The position numbers were made by a program, and so were the translations under genes. DNA of 42,974 nt from Azospirillum sp. (GTDB lineage Bacteria; Pseudomonadota; Alphaproteobacteria; CACIAM-22H2): contig JADCGK010000142.1 of assembly GCA_020249045.1 (NCBI GenBank), forward strand, positions 1-42,974. Reading direction: 5' to 3'. The notes under the pieces are model-generated. The model had not been told where the DNA came from, made no database searches, and saw only the letters and a list, made by a program, of their open reading frames with translations. Below are positions 15,697 to 24,085 of the stretch, piece by piece (the stretch's first letter is position 1; the number at the start of each line of letters is the position of its first letter).

Positions 15697-16613
15697 CACG
15701 CGAACATCAGCGAGGACAGGCGCTTGCGGCCCTGCACCGTCAACGGATGGGTATGGCCCAGGGCGTCGAAGAACTTGACGAGCTGCGCGCGCGCGGCACC
15801 GTCGTTCCATTTGCGGTCGCGCTTGAACAACTCGAGCAGCTGGTCGATCGCCGCTTCCTGTTGGCCGCCCGCGAACAACGCCAGCGCAAGATCGAGCCGC
15901 GTTTGGTGGTCGCCGGGATCGTGGGCGAGTTTTTCGAGCATCGGCGCCACGTCGGCGCCTTGCGGGGCCTGGCGGGCGAGATCGAGCGCCGCCAACGCCG
16001 CCGCGACGTCGCCGTCGCGCTTGGCTTCGGCCGGCAACCCGTCCAGCAGCTTTTGCGCGGCATCGAGTTCGCCCAACGCCACGTAGGCCTTGGCAAGGCC
16101 GGCCGCGGCCTTCGCGTTGGCTTTGTCCTGGGCAAGGATTTGGCCGTAGAGGGCTTGCGCGGTCGGATAATCCTCGGCCGCCAACGCGGCCGCGGCCTGT
16201 TCGAGCGCCTGGTCGATCGGCGAGGGGCCCGCCGCCGCCCCGCCCAGCTTCTTCACGAAGGCGCGGATCTGGCTTTCGGGCAACGCGCCGAGAAACGCGT
16301 CGACCGGCCGGCCGCCCTTGAAGGCGAAAACCGCCGGGATCGACTGCACACGCAGCTGCGAGGCGAAATAAGGATGCTCGTCGATGTTGATCTTGACGAG
16401 TTTGACCGCCCCGTTGGCCTCCTTGACGACTTTTTCGATCGCCGGCCCGAGCTGTTTGCACGGCCCGCACCAAGGCGCCCAGAAATCGACGATGACGGGC
16501 GTCTGTTTGGACGCGACCAGGACGTCCTGCTCGAACGCGTCGTCGCTGGAATCCTTGATCAAATCGGCCGGGGCGGCGGCAGCGGCTTTACCGGCGCCGA
16601 TCAACTGGTCCAT
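15696..16613 (-). CDS. Thioredoxin-TPR co-chaperone (CnoX/YbbN type)
   Basis: A 305-residue fusion: thioredoxin domain at about residues 22-125 with active site W48-C-G-P-C52 and 'VQSIPAVFAFKGG' (cis-proline), then a TPR-rich half from about 135 ('EDYPTAQALYGQILAQDKANAKAAAGLAKAYV', 'LALALFAGGQQEAAIDQLLELFKRD'). This is the CnoX/YbbN layout, a holdase that protects substrates for GroEL/DnaK under oxidative stress. Unlike E. coli YbbN, whose SQHC motif lacks a redox pair, both cysteines are present here, so thioredoxin reductase activity is likely. AAGGAG lies eight bases before ATG 16613, so the track's extra 18 residues are rejected. First gene of a five-gene operon. Confidence 0.93.
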   Translation of the reverse strand: MDQLIGAGKAAAAAPADLIKDSSDDAFEQDVLVASKQTPVIVDFWAPWCGPCKQLGPAIEKVVKEANGAVKLVKINIDEHPYFASQLRVQSIPAVFAFKGGRPVDAFLGALPESQIRAFVKKLGGAAAGPSPIDQALEQAAAALAAEDYPTAQALYGQILAQDKANAKAAAGLAKAYVALGELDAAQKLLDGLPAEAKRDGDVAAALAALDLARQAPQGADVAPMLEKLAHDPGDHQTRLDLALALFAGGQQEAAIDQLLELFKRDRKWNDGAARAQLVKFFDALGHTHPLTVQGRKRLSSLMFA

Positions 16614-16683
16614 GGCGGCAACTCCTTTTTCGCCGAGGAAAATGGCGAGTCCGACGGGTCCTGGCAAGCCCCGCAGATATCCC

Positions 16684-16711
16684 TTGCTTTCGCGCGCGCC
16701 GTAACTATTAT
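16684..16711 (+). promoter_or_regulatory. Candidate promoter of tRNA-Gly
   Basis: TTGCTT (16684-16689) and TATTAT (16706-16711) are 16 bases apart, 42 bases before the tRNA. The sequence just after the -10 is CCGCGCCCG, the G+C-rich discriminator usual at stringently controlled stable-RNA promoters. Confidence 0.5.
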
Positions 16712-16753
16712 CCGCGCCCGTTTCGACGGCTGAGGCGTCCGCGACGCGAAAAC

Positions 16754-16828
16754 GCGGGAGTAGCTCAGTGGTAGAGCATCACGTTGCCAACGTGAGGGTC
16801 GAGGGTTCGAATCCCTTCTCCCGCTCCA
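16754..16828 (+). tRNA. tRNA-Gly (anticodon GCC), CCA encoded
   Basis: The 75-base sequence folds fully. Acceptor GCGGGAG pairs with CTCCCGC. The D arm is GCTC/GAGC. The anticodon stem is TCACG/CGTGA with loop TTGCCAA, which gives anticodon GCC. The T arm is GAGGG/CCCTT with loop TTCGAAT. Discriminator T is followed by an encoded CCA. It lies between two leftward protein operons and points right. No attachment-site-like repeat of its 3' end was seen in the window. Confidence 0.97.
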
Positions 16829-16893
16829 GCCGCCCGAACGGTTCCCCAAATCCCGAGATTTTCTCGCGTGTTCGCGCGGGCGTCCGCGGCGCG

Positions 16894-17829
16894 CTACATC
16901 CGGTCCGGCACGGCCAGAAGCACTTGGCCCATCGGAATTTCGTCGGTGACCGGCAGCCGCGCGCCGAACTCGATCTTGTAGGTCATGTAGCCGCAATCCT
17001 TGAAGAAGCGCACCGCGTCCATCAGGCAGAGCGACTGGCGGGCCCAGTAGGACGGCTCCCACAGGAAGAAAATCTTCGGCTTGAAGCGCGCGATGGTCTT
17101 CTGCGCGCCCTGCAGGGCGTTCCACTCCTCGCCCTGCGCGAGCAGCTTGATCGCGTCCAGGCGCGGCACCGGGTTGGCCTCGACGTAGTCGTCGAGGCTC
17201 CAAACCTTCATGTCGATCGCCTTGGTCGACCGGCCCACATTGGCCGCTTGCAGCGACGCGTTGGCGAAGTTCCCGATCGTGTCGTCGTGCAGGAACAATT
17301 GGCGGGTTTCGGTCCGGCTGGAAACGGCCGCCTGGTTGAGCGTGACGTTGTCCAGGCCGTTCAAATGCATGTTGGCCTTGAGCCGGCCCAACGGATGCGG
17401 ATCGGGTTCGAAGACGTGCACGCGCCCCGTCGGCCCGACGCGGTTGGCCATGATCATCGCGTGCATGCCGATGTTCGAGCCGATGTCGAACGCGACCTGC
17501 CCCGGACGCAGCATCCGGTTCAACATCTTCGAAACGTTCGGCCGGAAAGCGCCGTAGAAATAGATGTACCATTCGAGGAAGGAATGCGTGTCGATGTTGA
17601 TCAGCATTCCGTCGTCGTAATCGATCACGGCCTTGACCGGCCGCGCGTTGCCCGGCGGGTGCAGCGCGCGCACCAATTTGTCCGTACCCTTGGGGTGGAA
17701 TCGCCGGGTGAGCCATGCGAGACCCGGCACCCAGAATGGCGGGGGGACACTGTCAACGGGCGGTGTTTTCGGGGAGTCGGCCAAAGCGGGAGTCTCGGCT
17801 AAAGGGGGGCGCATCAACGTGGAGGTCAT
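16894..17829 (-). CDS. FkbM-family SAM methyltransferase (atypical)
   Basis: A 311-residue protein with an FkbM-type Rossmann fold. 'GQVAFDIGSNIGMHAMIMANRVGPTGRVHVFEPDP' contains motif I and the acidic residue that binds SAM; 'NGLDNVTLNQAAVS' is the next conserved block. The usual 'IKIDVEGAE' strand appears as 'IKLLAQGEEWNALQGA': the conserved Asp and Glu are replaced by Ala and Gln-Gly context. Activity may thus be altered. FkbM enzymes methylate hydroxyls on sugars, polyketides or glycolipids. The chosen ATG 17829 drops 14 residues of the track ORF. A low-complexity proline-rich N-terminus of about 30 residues precedes the fold. Monocistronic, between tRNA-Gly and the GDH gene. Confidence 0.85.
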   Translation of the reverse strand: MTSTLMRPPLAETPALADSPKTPPVDSVPPPFWVPGLAWLTRRFHPKGTDKLVRALHPPGNARPVKAVIDYDDGMLINIDTHSFLEWYIYFYGAFRPNVSKMLNRMLRPGQVAFDIGSNIGMHAMIMANRVGPTGRVHVFEPDPHPLGRLKANMHLNGLDNVTLNQAAVSSRTETRQLFLHDDTIGNFANASLQAANVGRSTKAIDMKVWSLDDYVEANPVPRLDAIKLLAQGEEWNALQGAQKTIARFKPKIFFLWEPSYWARQSLCLMDAVRFFKDCGYMTYKIEFGARLPVTDEIPMGQVLLAVPDRM

Positions 17830-17923
17830 CGCGGGCTCCGGGACCGGGTCCGGCGGATAACGCGCCGGCAATGCCCCTATTCCACCCTCGATGGGCGAAG
17901 ACCTTTCGGTTTTGCCTCAGCTT

Positions 17924-17953
17924 TTGTCGATCCGCAACATTTCGCAGTAATAT
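17924..17953 (+). promoter_or_regulatory. Candidate promoter of the NAD-GDH gene
   Basis: TTGTCG (17924-17929) and TAATAT (17948-17953) are separated by 18 bases, 55 bases before the ATG. The -10 matches the TATAAT consensus at four of six positions but lies in one of the rare A+T-rich patches of the window. Confidence 0.5.
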
Positions 17954-17965
17954 GATGTCTGGGGC

Positions 17966-17994
17966 TGAATAAAAACCGGACGCAAACGCGTCCG
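17966..17994 (-). terminator. Hairpin in the GDH leader, terminator-shaped on the minus strand
   Basis: CGGACGC-AAAC-GCGTCCG is a perfect 7-bp stem with a 4-base loop (17977-17994). Read on the minus strand it is followed by GTTTTTATT, the form of an intrinsic terminator; on the plus strand it has no U tract and would be a leader hairpin 14 bases before the GDH start codon. No minus-strand gene lies directly upstream of it, so it would stop antisense transcription coming out of the GDH gene. Confidence 0.4.
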
Positions 17995-18008
17995 ATTGGG
18001 GACGTTTG

Positions 18009-21000
18009 ATGCCGAGCCATACCGAGACACGCAAAGCGGAAATCCTCGACCGGCTGTGCGCGATGGCGCGCCAACGCTTGCCGGCCGGCTCGGGCATCGC
18101 GTCCGCAGACGCGGCCGAGGACTTCATCCGGCGCTTCTACGCCGACGTCGCGGTCGACGATTTGACCGCGCGCGCGCCCGACGATCTTTACGGCGCCGCC
18201 ATCGCGTTGTTCGCCTTCGGGCGGACGCGGCCGCCGGGCAAGGCGAAGGTGCGGGTCTACAACCCGCGCCTGGCCGAACACGGCTGGGCGTCGACCCACA
18301 CGGTCGTCGAGATCGTCAACGACGACATGCCCTTCCTCGTCGATTCGGTCACGGCGGAGATCAACCGCCGCGAATTGTCGGTGCATCTGGTCATCCATCC
18401 GGTGGTGCCGTTCAAACGCGATGCGGGCGGAACCGCCCTCGCCCTCGACCCCCAGGGCGGCCGGGAAAGCTGCATGCACGTCGAAATCGACGCGCAAGGC
18501 GACCAAGCCCAACTCGATTCGATCCGCGCGGGCGTGGAAAGCGCGCTGGCCGACGTGCGCGCGTGCGTCGAGGATTGGCGGCCGATGCTCGCGCGCGCGC
18601 GCGAGGCGATCGACGGCCTCGCCAAGGACAAGCCGCCCCGCCCGGCCGAGGAGATCGCCGTCGCGCGCGATTTCCTGGAATGGCTGGTCGCCGACAATTT
18701 CACGTTCCTGGGCTATCGCGAATACGAGTACGCCGGCGACGGCACGGGCTTCCGGTCGACCGTCAAACCCGACCGCGGGCTGGGCCTCGCGCGCTCGGCG
18801 GATTTCGTCGTGTTCGACGTGCTCCGGCGCATCGCCGAATTGCCGGCGAAGCTGCAGCATTTCGTGCGCGCGCCCGAATTGCTGCGCGTGGCCAAGGCCA
18901 ACCGGCGCTCGACCGTCCACCGCAGCGCCTATCTCGACGCGATCGGCGTCAAGGTCTACGCCAAGGACGGATCGGTCGTCGGCGAAAAGGTGTTCCTGGG
19001 CCTGTTCACGTCGGCGGCGTACATGCAGCGCCCGCGCGAAATCCCGCTGCTGCGCGACAAGGTCGCCGCCGTGACCGCGCGCGCGGGCTTCGCCGCCTCG
19101 GGCCATTCGTCCAAGGCGCTGCAACACGTCCTCGAAACCCATCCGCGCGAGGAATTGTTCCAAGCCTCGGTCGACGAGCTTTACGAAACGGCGATCGGGG
19201 TCGTGCGTCTGCAGGAACGCCAGCGCATCGCGCTGTTCTTGCGCCGCGATCCATTCGACCGCTTCGTCTCCGCCCTCGTCTACGCGCCGCGCGACCGCTT
19301 CAACACCGAATTGCGCGAGCGCTTCCACGACATTCTCGCCAAGGCGTACAAAGGCCGCAAATCGGCCTTCTATGTGTTGATGGCGGACGATTCCGCGCTC
19401 GTGCGCTGCCACTTCATCGTCGGACTGACGCCCGGCGCGGTCCCCGAGGTGCGGCTGGACGAACTCGAAGCCCGGCTGGTCGAAGCGGGGCGCGGCTTCG
19501 CCGACCGGCTGAAGGACGCCCTGGTCGCGGCCGAGGGGGAGGAAAAGGGTCTCGCCAAACTCCGCCGCTATCAGGCCGCGTTCCCGGCCAGCTATCGCGA
19601 ACACTTCACGCCCGAACAGGCGGTCGCGGACATCGGCGCCGTCGAACGCGTGCTGGGCGGGGAAACGTCGCTCGCGCTCAACCTCTACCGTCCGGTCGAG
19701 GCGGCCGAAAACGAGCTCAAGCTGCGCATCTTCCACAAGGCGGCGCCCGTGCCGCTCTCCGACGTCATGCCGATGCTCGAATCCATGGGCTTGAAGGTGA
19801 TGACCGAGGACCCGTTCCGCATCCATCCGCTCGATGCGGCGGCGGCCGGCCCGGCGGGCGACGTCTACATGCACGACATCGCCATGGTCGCGCGCGAGGT
19901 GCGCGAGATCGACCTTGCGCGCGTCAAGCCGCTGTTCGAGGGCGCCTTCTCCGCCGTGTGGGCGGGCGATGCGGCGTCCGATGGGTTCAACCGCCTGGTC
20001 CTCGCCGCCGCGATGTCCGCGCGCGAAGTCACGGTCTTGCGCGCCTACGCCGCCTATCTGCGCCAGGCCGGCGCCGCGTTCAGCCAAAGCTATATGGAGG
20101 ATACGCTCGCCCGCCATCCCAGGATCGCGCGCAAGCTCGTCGATCTGTTCCTCGCCGCGCACGATCCCGCGCGGCCCAAGGACCGCGACGTCGCCATACG
20201 CGGCTTGGGCGTCGAAATCGGCCATCTGCTCGACGACGTCGCCAATCTCGACGAGGACCGGATCCTGCGCCGGTTCCTCAACCTGATCGGCTGCACGCTG
20301 CGCACCAACTGGTTCCAGGACAAGCCGTACCTGTCGATGAAGCTCGACAGCCGAAAGATCGACGATCTGCCGCTGCCCCGGCCGTTGGTGGAAATCTGGG
20401 TCTATTCGCCGCGGGTCGAAGCCGTGCACTTGCGCGGCGGCAAGGTCGCGCGCGGGGGTATCCGCTGGTCGGACCGGCGCGAGGATTTCCGGACCGAGAT
20501 CCTCGGCCTCATCAAGGCGCAGATGGTCAAGAACACCGTCATCGTGCCCGTGGGCTCGAAGGGCGGGTTCTTCGTCAAGCGCCCGCCGGCGCCCGAGGCC
20601 GGCCGCGAAGCGTTCCAGGCCGAAGGCATCGCCTGCTACCAGACGATGATGCGCGGGCTGCTCGACATCACCGACAACCTCGCCCCCGGCGGCATCGTGC
20701 CGCCCAAGAACGTCGTGCGTCACGACGGCGACGATCCCTATCTGGTCGTCGCGGCCGACAAGGGAACGGCGACGTTCTCGGACATCGCCAACGCCATCTC
20801 GATCGAATACGGGCACTGGCTGGGCGACGCGTTCGCCTCGGGCGGATCGGCCGGCTACGACCACAAGGGCATGGGCATCACCGCCCGGGGCGCGTGGGAG
20901 GCCGTCAAGCGCCACTTCCGCGAGTTGGGCCACGACACCCAAAGCGCCGATTTCACCGTGATGGGCGTGGGCGACATGTCGGGCGACGTGTTCGGCAACG

Positions 21001-22841
21001 GGATGCTGCGCTCCAAGCATATCCGCCTCGTCGGCGCCTTCGACCACCGCCACATCTTCGTCGATCCCGATCCCGATCCGGCCGCGTCCTTCGCCGAACG
21101 CGAGCGGATGTTCAAAATGCCGCGTTCGTCGTGGGCCGACTACGACGCCAAGCTGATATCGGCGGGCGGCGGCGTGTTCGACCGCAAGGCCAAGTCGATC
21201 AAGATCAGCCCGCAGATGAAGGCGCTGTTCGACATCGGCGCCGACCAGCTGACGCCGTTCGAACTGATGAAGGCGATGCTGAAGGCGCGCGTCGATCTTC
21301 TGTGGTTCGGGGGCATCGGCAACTACATCAAAGCGGGCGCCGAGACGAACGCCGACGCGGGCGACCGCGCCAACGACGCGATCCGCGTGAACGGGGCGGA
21401 CATCCGCGCGCGGGTGATCGGCGAAGGCGCCAATCTGGGCGCCACGCAGCGCGGGCGCATCGAATACGCCACCGCCGGCGCGGGCGGCGCCGGGGGCAAG
21501 ATCAACACCGATGCGATCGACAATTCGGCCGGCGTGGACACCTCCGACCACGAGGTCAACATCAAGGTCCTGCTGGGCGACGTGATCGCGCGCGGCGACA
21601 TGACGCTCAAACAGCGCGACGCGCTGCTCGCCAAAATGACCGACGAAGTCGGCGACGCGGTCCTGCGGAACAACTATCTGCAGACCCAGGCGCTCAGCGT
21701 GGCCGAACTCGAAGGACCGGCCGGCCTGGACCGGGCCGCCCGCTTGATGCGCGCGTTGGAGAAGACCGGGCGCCTCAACCGGGCGATCGAATTTCTGCCC
21801 GACGACGCGGCGCTGGCCGCGCGCGCGGCGGCGGGCAAGGGGCTGACCCGCCCGGAACTCGCCGTGGTCATGGCCTACGCGAAGATGGCGCTTTACGACG
21901 ATCTGTTGGCGAGCGACCTGCCCGACGACGAAGCGTTGGTCGACGACCTGATCAAGTATTTCCCCCGGCCGCTGCGCAAGGACCACAAGCCCGCGATCCT
22001 GCGCCATCGGCTGCGCCGCGAGATCATCGCGACCGTGGCGACGAATTCGATCGTCAATCGGGCGGGCTTCGCCTTCGTGCAGGAGTTGGGCGAAAGGCTG
22101 GGCGTCGCGCCGGCCGAGATCGGGCGCGCGTACATCGCCGTGCGCGAGATCTTCGGTTTGCGCGCCTATTGGGGCGAGATCGAAACCCTCGACAACGCCG
22201 TGCCCGCCGCGGCCCAGCTCGCCATGCTGGGCGCGTCGGTCGCATTGATCGAACGCGCGACGACGTGGCTGCTGCGCCACATTCCCGCCCCGTTGGGCGT
22301 TGCCGCGACCACACGCGATTTCGCGCCGGGTGTGGCCACGCTGGCGCGCGGGCTGGCCTCGGCGCTCGACCCCGCGCGGCTCGCCGCCGTGGAGGCGCGC
22401 GCGCGCGCCTTGGCCGATCAAGGCGTGCCCGAGGCGCTGGCGCGCAAGGCCGCCTCGCTCGAGGAACTGCAATCGGCCCTCGATCTCGTGCGTATCGCGC
22501 GCACGGCAAAGGCCGATATCGCCGCGGTGGCGAAGGCCTATTTCGCGGCCGGCGCCGTGCTCGGGTTCGATTGGCTGCACGACGCGGCACGGCGCACGGC
22601 TGCGCGCGACGCGCTCGCCAAGCGCGCGATCGCCGCGTCGGTCGACGATTTCTTCGCGCTGCAGGCGGAGATCGCGGCCGCCGCGCTCGCCGCCGGCGGC
22701 CTCGAAGCCTGGCTGGCCGCCCGCAAACCTTCGGTCGCGCGGTGGGAGGCGCTGGCCGCCGAACTGCGCGCGGCTTCCGCGCCGAGCCTTGCGGCGTTGA
22801 CGGTGGCGGGCCGCGAATTGCGCGCGCTCGCCCAAGGGTGA
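18009..22841 (+). CDS. gdhB: NAD-specific glutamate dehydrogenase, large (about 180 kDa) class
   Basis: A 1610-residue enzyme converting glutamate to 2-oxoglutarate and ammonia with NAD. The length and layout match the large GDH class: a ~700-residue N-terminal region with ACT-like parts, the catalytic domain around residues 700-1200, and a helical C-terminus. 'ARGGIRWSDRREDFRTEI' (about residue 815) and 'AQMVKNTVIVPVGSKGGFF' (about 838) hold the catalytic Lys and substrate-binding groups; 'GVGDMSGDVFGNGML' and 'WFGGIGNYIKA' belong to the nucleotide-binding part. The track's TTG at 18006 is skipped for ATG 18009. The last codon overlaps a GTG start of the transporter gene (GTGA). It links amino-acid catabolism to the TCA cycle. 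The symbol gdhB follows usage for this class. Confidence 0.96.
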   Translation: MPSHTETRKAEILDRLCAMARQRLPAGSGIASADAAEDFIRRFYADVAVDDLTARAPDDLYGAAIALFAFGRTRPPGKAKVRVYNPRLAEHGWASTHTVVEIVNDDMPFLVDSVTAEINRRELSVHLVIHPVVPFKRDAGGTALALDPQGGRESCMHVEIDAQGDQAQLDSIRAGVESALADVRACVEDWRPMLARAREAIDGLAKDKPPRPAEEIAVARDFLEWLVADNFTFLGYREYEYAGDGTGFRSTVKPDRGLGLARSADFVVFDVLRRIAELPAKLQHFVRAPELLRVAKANRRSTVHRSAYLDAIGVKVYAKDGSVVGEKVFLGLFTSAAYMQRPREIPLLRDKVAAVTARAGFAASGHSSKALQHVLETHPREELFQASVDELYETAIGVVRLQERQRIALFLRRDPFDRFVSALVYAPRDRFNTELRERFHDILAKAYKGRKSAFYVLMADDSALVRCHFIVGLTPGAVPEVRLDELEARLVEAGRGFADRLKDALVAAEGEEKGLAKLRRYQAAFPASYREHFTPEQAVADIGAVERVLGGETSLALNLYRPVEAAENELKLRIFHKAAPVPLSDVMPMLESMGLKVMTEDPFRIHPLDAAAAGPAGDVYMHDIAMVAREVREIDLARVKPLFEGAFSAVWAGDAASDGFNRLVLAAAMSAREVTVLRAYAAYLRQAGAAFSQSYMEDTLARHPRIARKLVDLFLAAHDPARPKDRDVAIRGLGVEIGHLLDDVANLDEDRILRRFLNLIGCTLRTNWFQDKPYLSMKLDSRKIDDLPLPRPLVEIWVYSPRVEAVHLRGGKVARGGIRWSDRREDFRTEILGLIKAQMVKNTVIVPVGSKGGFFVKRPPAPEAGREAFQAEGIACYQTMMRGLLDITDNLAPGGIVPPKNVVRHDGDDPYLVVAADKGTATFSDIANAISIEYGHWLGDAFASGGSAGYDHKGMGITARGAWEAVKRHFRELGHDTQSADFTVMGVGDMSGDVFGNGMLRSKHIRLVGAFDHRHIFVDPDPDPAASFAERERMFKMPRSSWADYDAKLISAGGGVFDRKAKSIKISPQMKALFDIGADQLTPFELMKAMLKARVDLLWFGGIGNYIKAGAETNADAGDRANDAIRVNGADIRARVIGEGANLGATQRGRIEYATAGAGGAGGKINTDAIDNSAGVDTSDHEVNIKVLLGDVIARGDMTLKQRDALLAKMTDEVGDAVLRNNYLQTQALSVAELEGPAGLDRAARLMRALEKTGRLNRAIEFLPDDAALAARAAAGKGLTRPELAVVMAYAKMALYDDLLASDLPDDEALVDDLIKYFPRPLRKDHKPAILRHRLRREIIATVATNSIVNRAGFAFVQELGERLGVAPAEIGRAYIAVREIFGLRAYWGEIETLDNAVPAAAQLAMLGASVALIERATTWLLRHIPAPLGVAATTRDFAPGVATLARGLASALDPARLAAVEARARALADQGVPEALARKAASLEELQSALDLVRIARTAKADIAAVAKAYFAAGAVLGFDWLHDAARRTAARDALAKRAIAASVDDFFALQAEIAAAALAAGGLEAWLAARKPSVARWEALAAELRAASAPSLAALTVAGRELRALAQG

Positions 22842-24085
22842 GCGCCCTGAACAGACGCGCCGTCGCCGCTTGGTGCCTTTACGATTGGGCGAACTCGGCC
22901 TTTCCGGCCGTGATCACCACCTTCGTTTTCGCGACCTACTTCACCCAAGCCGTCGCCCCGGACCCGGTGACGGGGACGGCGATGTGGGGGCATGCGACAT
23001 CCCTCGCGGGCTTGTGCATCGCCATTCTCGCGCCGCTGATGGGATCGATCGCCGATCGCGGCGGCCGGCAAAAGCCTTTCCTCGCCGCGTTCTCGGGGGT
23101 CGCGATCCTGGCCTGCGCGACGCTGTGGTTCGTCGGGCCGTCGCCCGAGTCCATCCCGCTTGCCCTGATCACTTTCGCGGTCGCGACCGTCGCCTTCGAA
23201 ATGGCGGCGGTCTTCTACAACGCGCTGCTGCCCAAAGTGGCCCCGCCGGCGCTGCTGGGGCGCGTGTCCGGCTGGGGCTGGGGGCTCGGCTATCTGGGCG
23301 GAATCGTCTGCCTGGGGCTCGTGCTCGTCGGCTTCGTGCAGAACCCGGCGCCGTGGTTCGGCCTTGCGCGCGAAGCGGCCGAACACGTGCGCGTCGTGGG
23401 TCCGTTCACGGCCGTGTGGTGGGCCTTGTTCGCGGTGCCCATCTTCCTGTTGGTGCGCGAAACCGGCACCGGCATCGGGGCGCGCGCGGCGGTGGCGCAA
23501 GGTCTGGCGGATCTCAAGACGACGCTCGCCTTCCTGCGCGCCCGCAAGGACATCGCCTGGTTCCTGGCCGCCAACATGATCTACACCGACGGTCTGACCA
23601 CGCTGTTCGCCTTCGGCGCCATCTACGCCGCGGGCACCTTCGGAATGGAACTGTCCGAGGTTATTCTCTTCGGCATCGCTCTCAATCTCAGCGCCGGTCT
23701 GGGCGCCTTCGCCTTCGCCTGGATCGACGATCGCATCGGCTCCAAACGCACGATCGCGATCGGCCTCGTGTGCCTGACGTTCGTCGGCTTCGCGCTTTTG
23801 CTGATCGAATCGAAAACGTGGTTCTGGATTCTGGGCGTGGCCATCGGCCCGTTTTTCGGGCCCGTCCAAGCGGCGAGCCGCAGTCTCGCCGCGCGGCTCG
23901 CCCCCGAGGAACACCGCGCGCGCGTCTTCGGCCTGTTCGCGCTGTCCGGTCGCATCACGGCCTTCCTGGGCCCGGCGATCCTGGGCTTCGTCACCCTCGC
24001 CTTCGAAAGCCAGCGCGCGGGCATGGCGACGATCCTGCCGTTCTTCGCGATCGGTCTTTTCCTTCTCTGGCGGAAGGTGCCATGA
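22838..24085 (+). CDS. MFS transporter, UMF1/Atg22-like
   Basis: A 415-residue membrane protein with about 12 transmembrane helices. 'AAWCLYDWANSAFPAVITTFVFATYF' is the opening of the UMF1 family (PF11700, similar to yeast vacuolar Atg22). Later conserved parts include 'FNALLPKVAPPALLGRVSGWGWGLGYLGG'-like segments (here 'YNALLPKV') and 'FFGPVQAASRSLAARLAPEEH'. Atg22 exports amino acids from the vacuole; bacterial substrates are unproved. The GTG start overlaps the GDH stop, and the ATG of the next gene overlaps its own stop, so it is coupled on both sides. Beside a glutamate dehydrogenase an amino-acid substrate is tempting, but that is inference. Confidence 0.9.
   Translation: MSALNRRAVAAWCLYDWANSAFPAVITTFVFATYFTQAVAPDPVTGTAMWGHATSLAGLCIAILAPLMGSIADRGGRQKPFLAAFSGVAILACATLWFVGPSPESIPLALITFAVATVAFEMAAVFYNALLPKVAPPALLGRVSGWGWGLGYLGGIVCLGLVLVGFVQNPAPWFGLAREAAEHVRVVGPFTAVWWALFAVPIFLLVRETGTGIGARAAVAQGLADLKTTLAFLRARKDIAWFLAANMIYTDGLTTLFAFGAIYAAGTFGMELSEVILFGIALNLSAGLGAFAFAWIDDRIGSKRTIAIGLVCLTFVGFALLLIESKTWFWILGVAIGPFFGPVQAASRSLAARLAPEEHRARVFGLFALSGRITAFLGPAILGFVTLAFESQRAGMATILPFFAIGLFLLWRKVP

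Noticed and set aside
16754-16828. tRNA-Gly as a possible integration site
   Set aside because: No repeat of the tRNA 3' end and no integrase or mobile gene was seen on either side.
17877-22835. 1652-residue minus-strand ORF antisense to the GDH gene
   Set aside because: It is the mirror of a highly conserved enzyme gene. Its protein is Arg/Ala/Asp-rich with no recognisable motif, as expected in G+C-rich DNA where antisense frames lack stops.
17996-24085. 2029-residue plus-strand ORF
   Set aside because: Only its last ~415 residues are real (the MFS transporter). The rest is an off-frame reading of the GDH gene.
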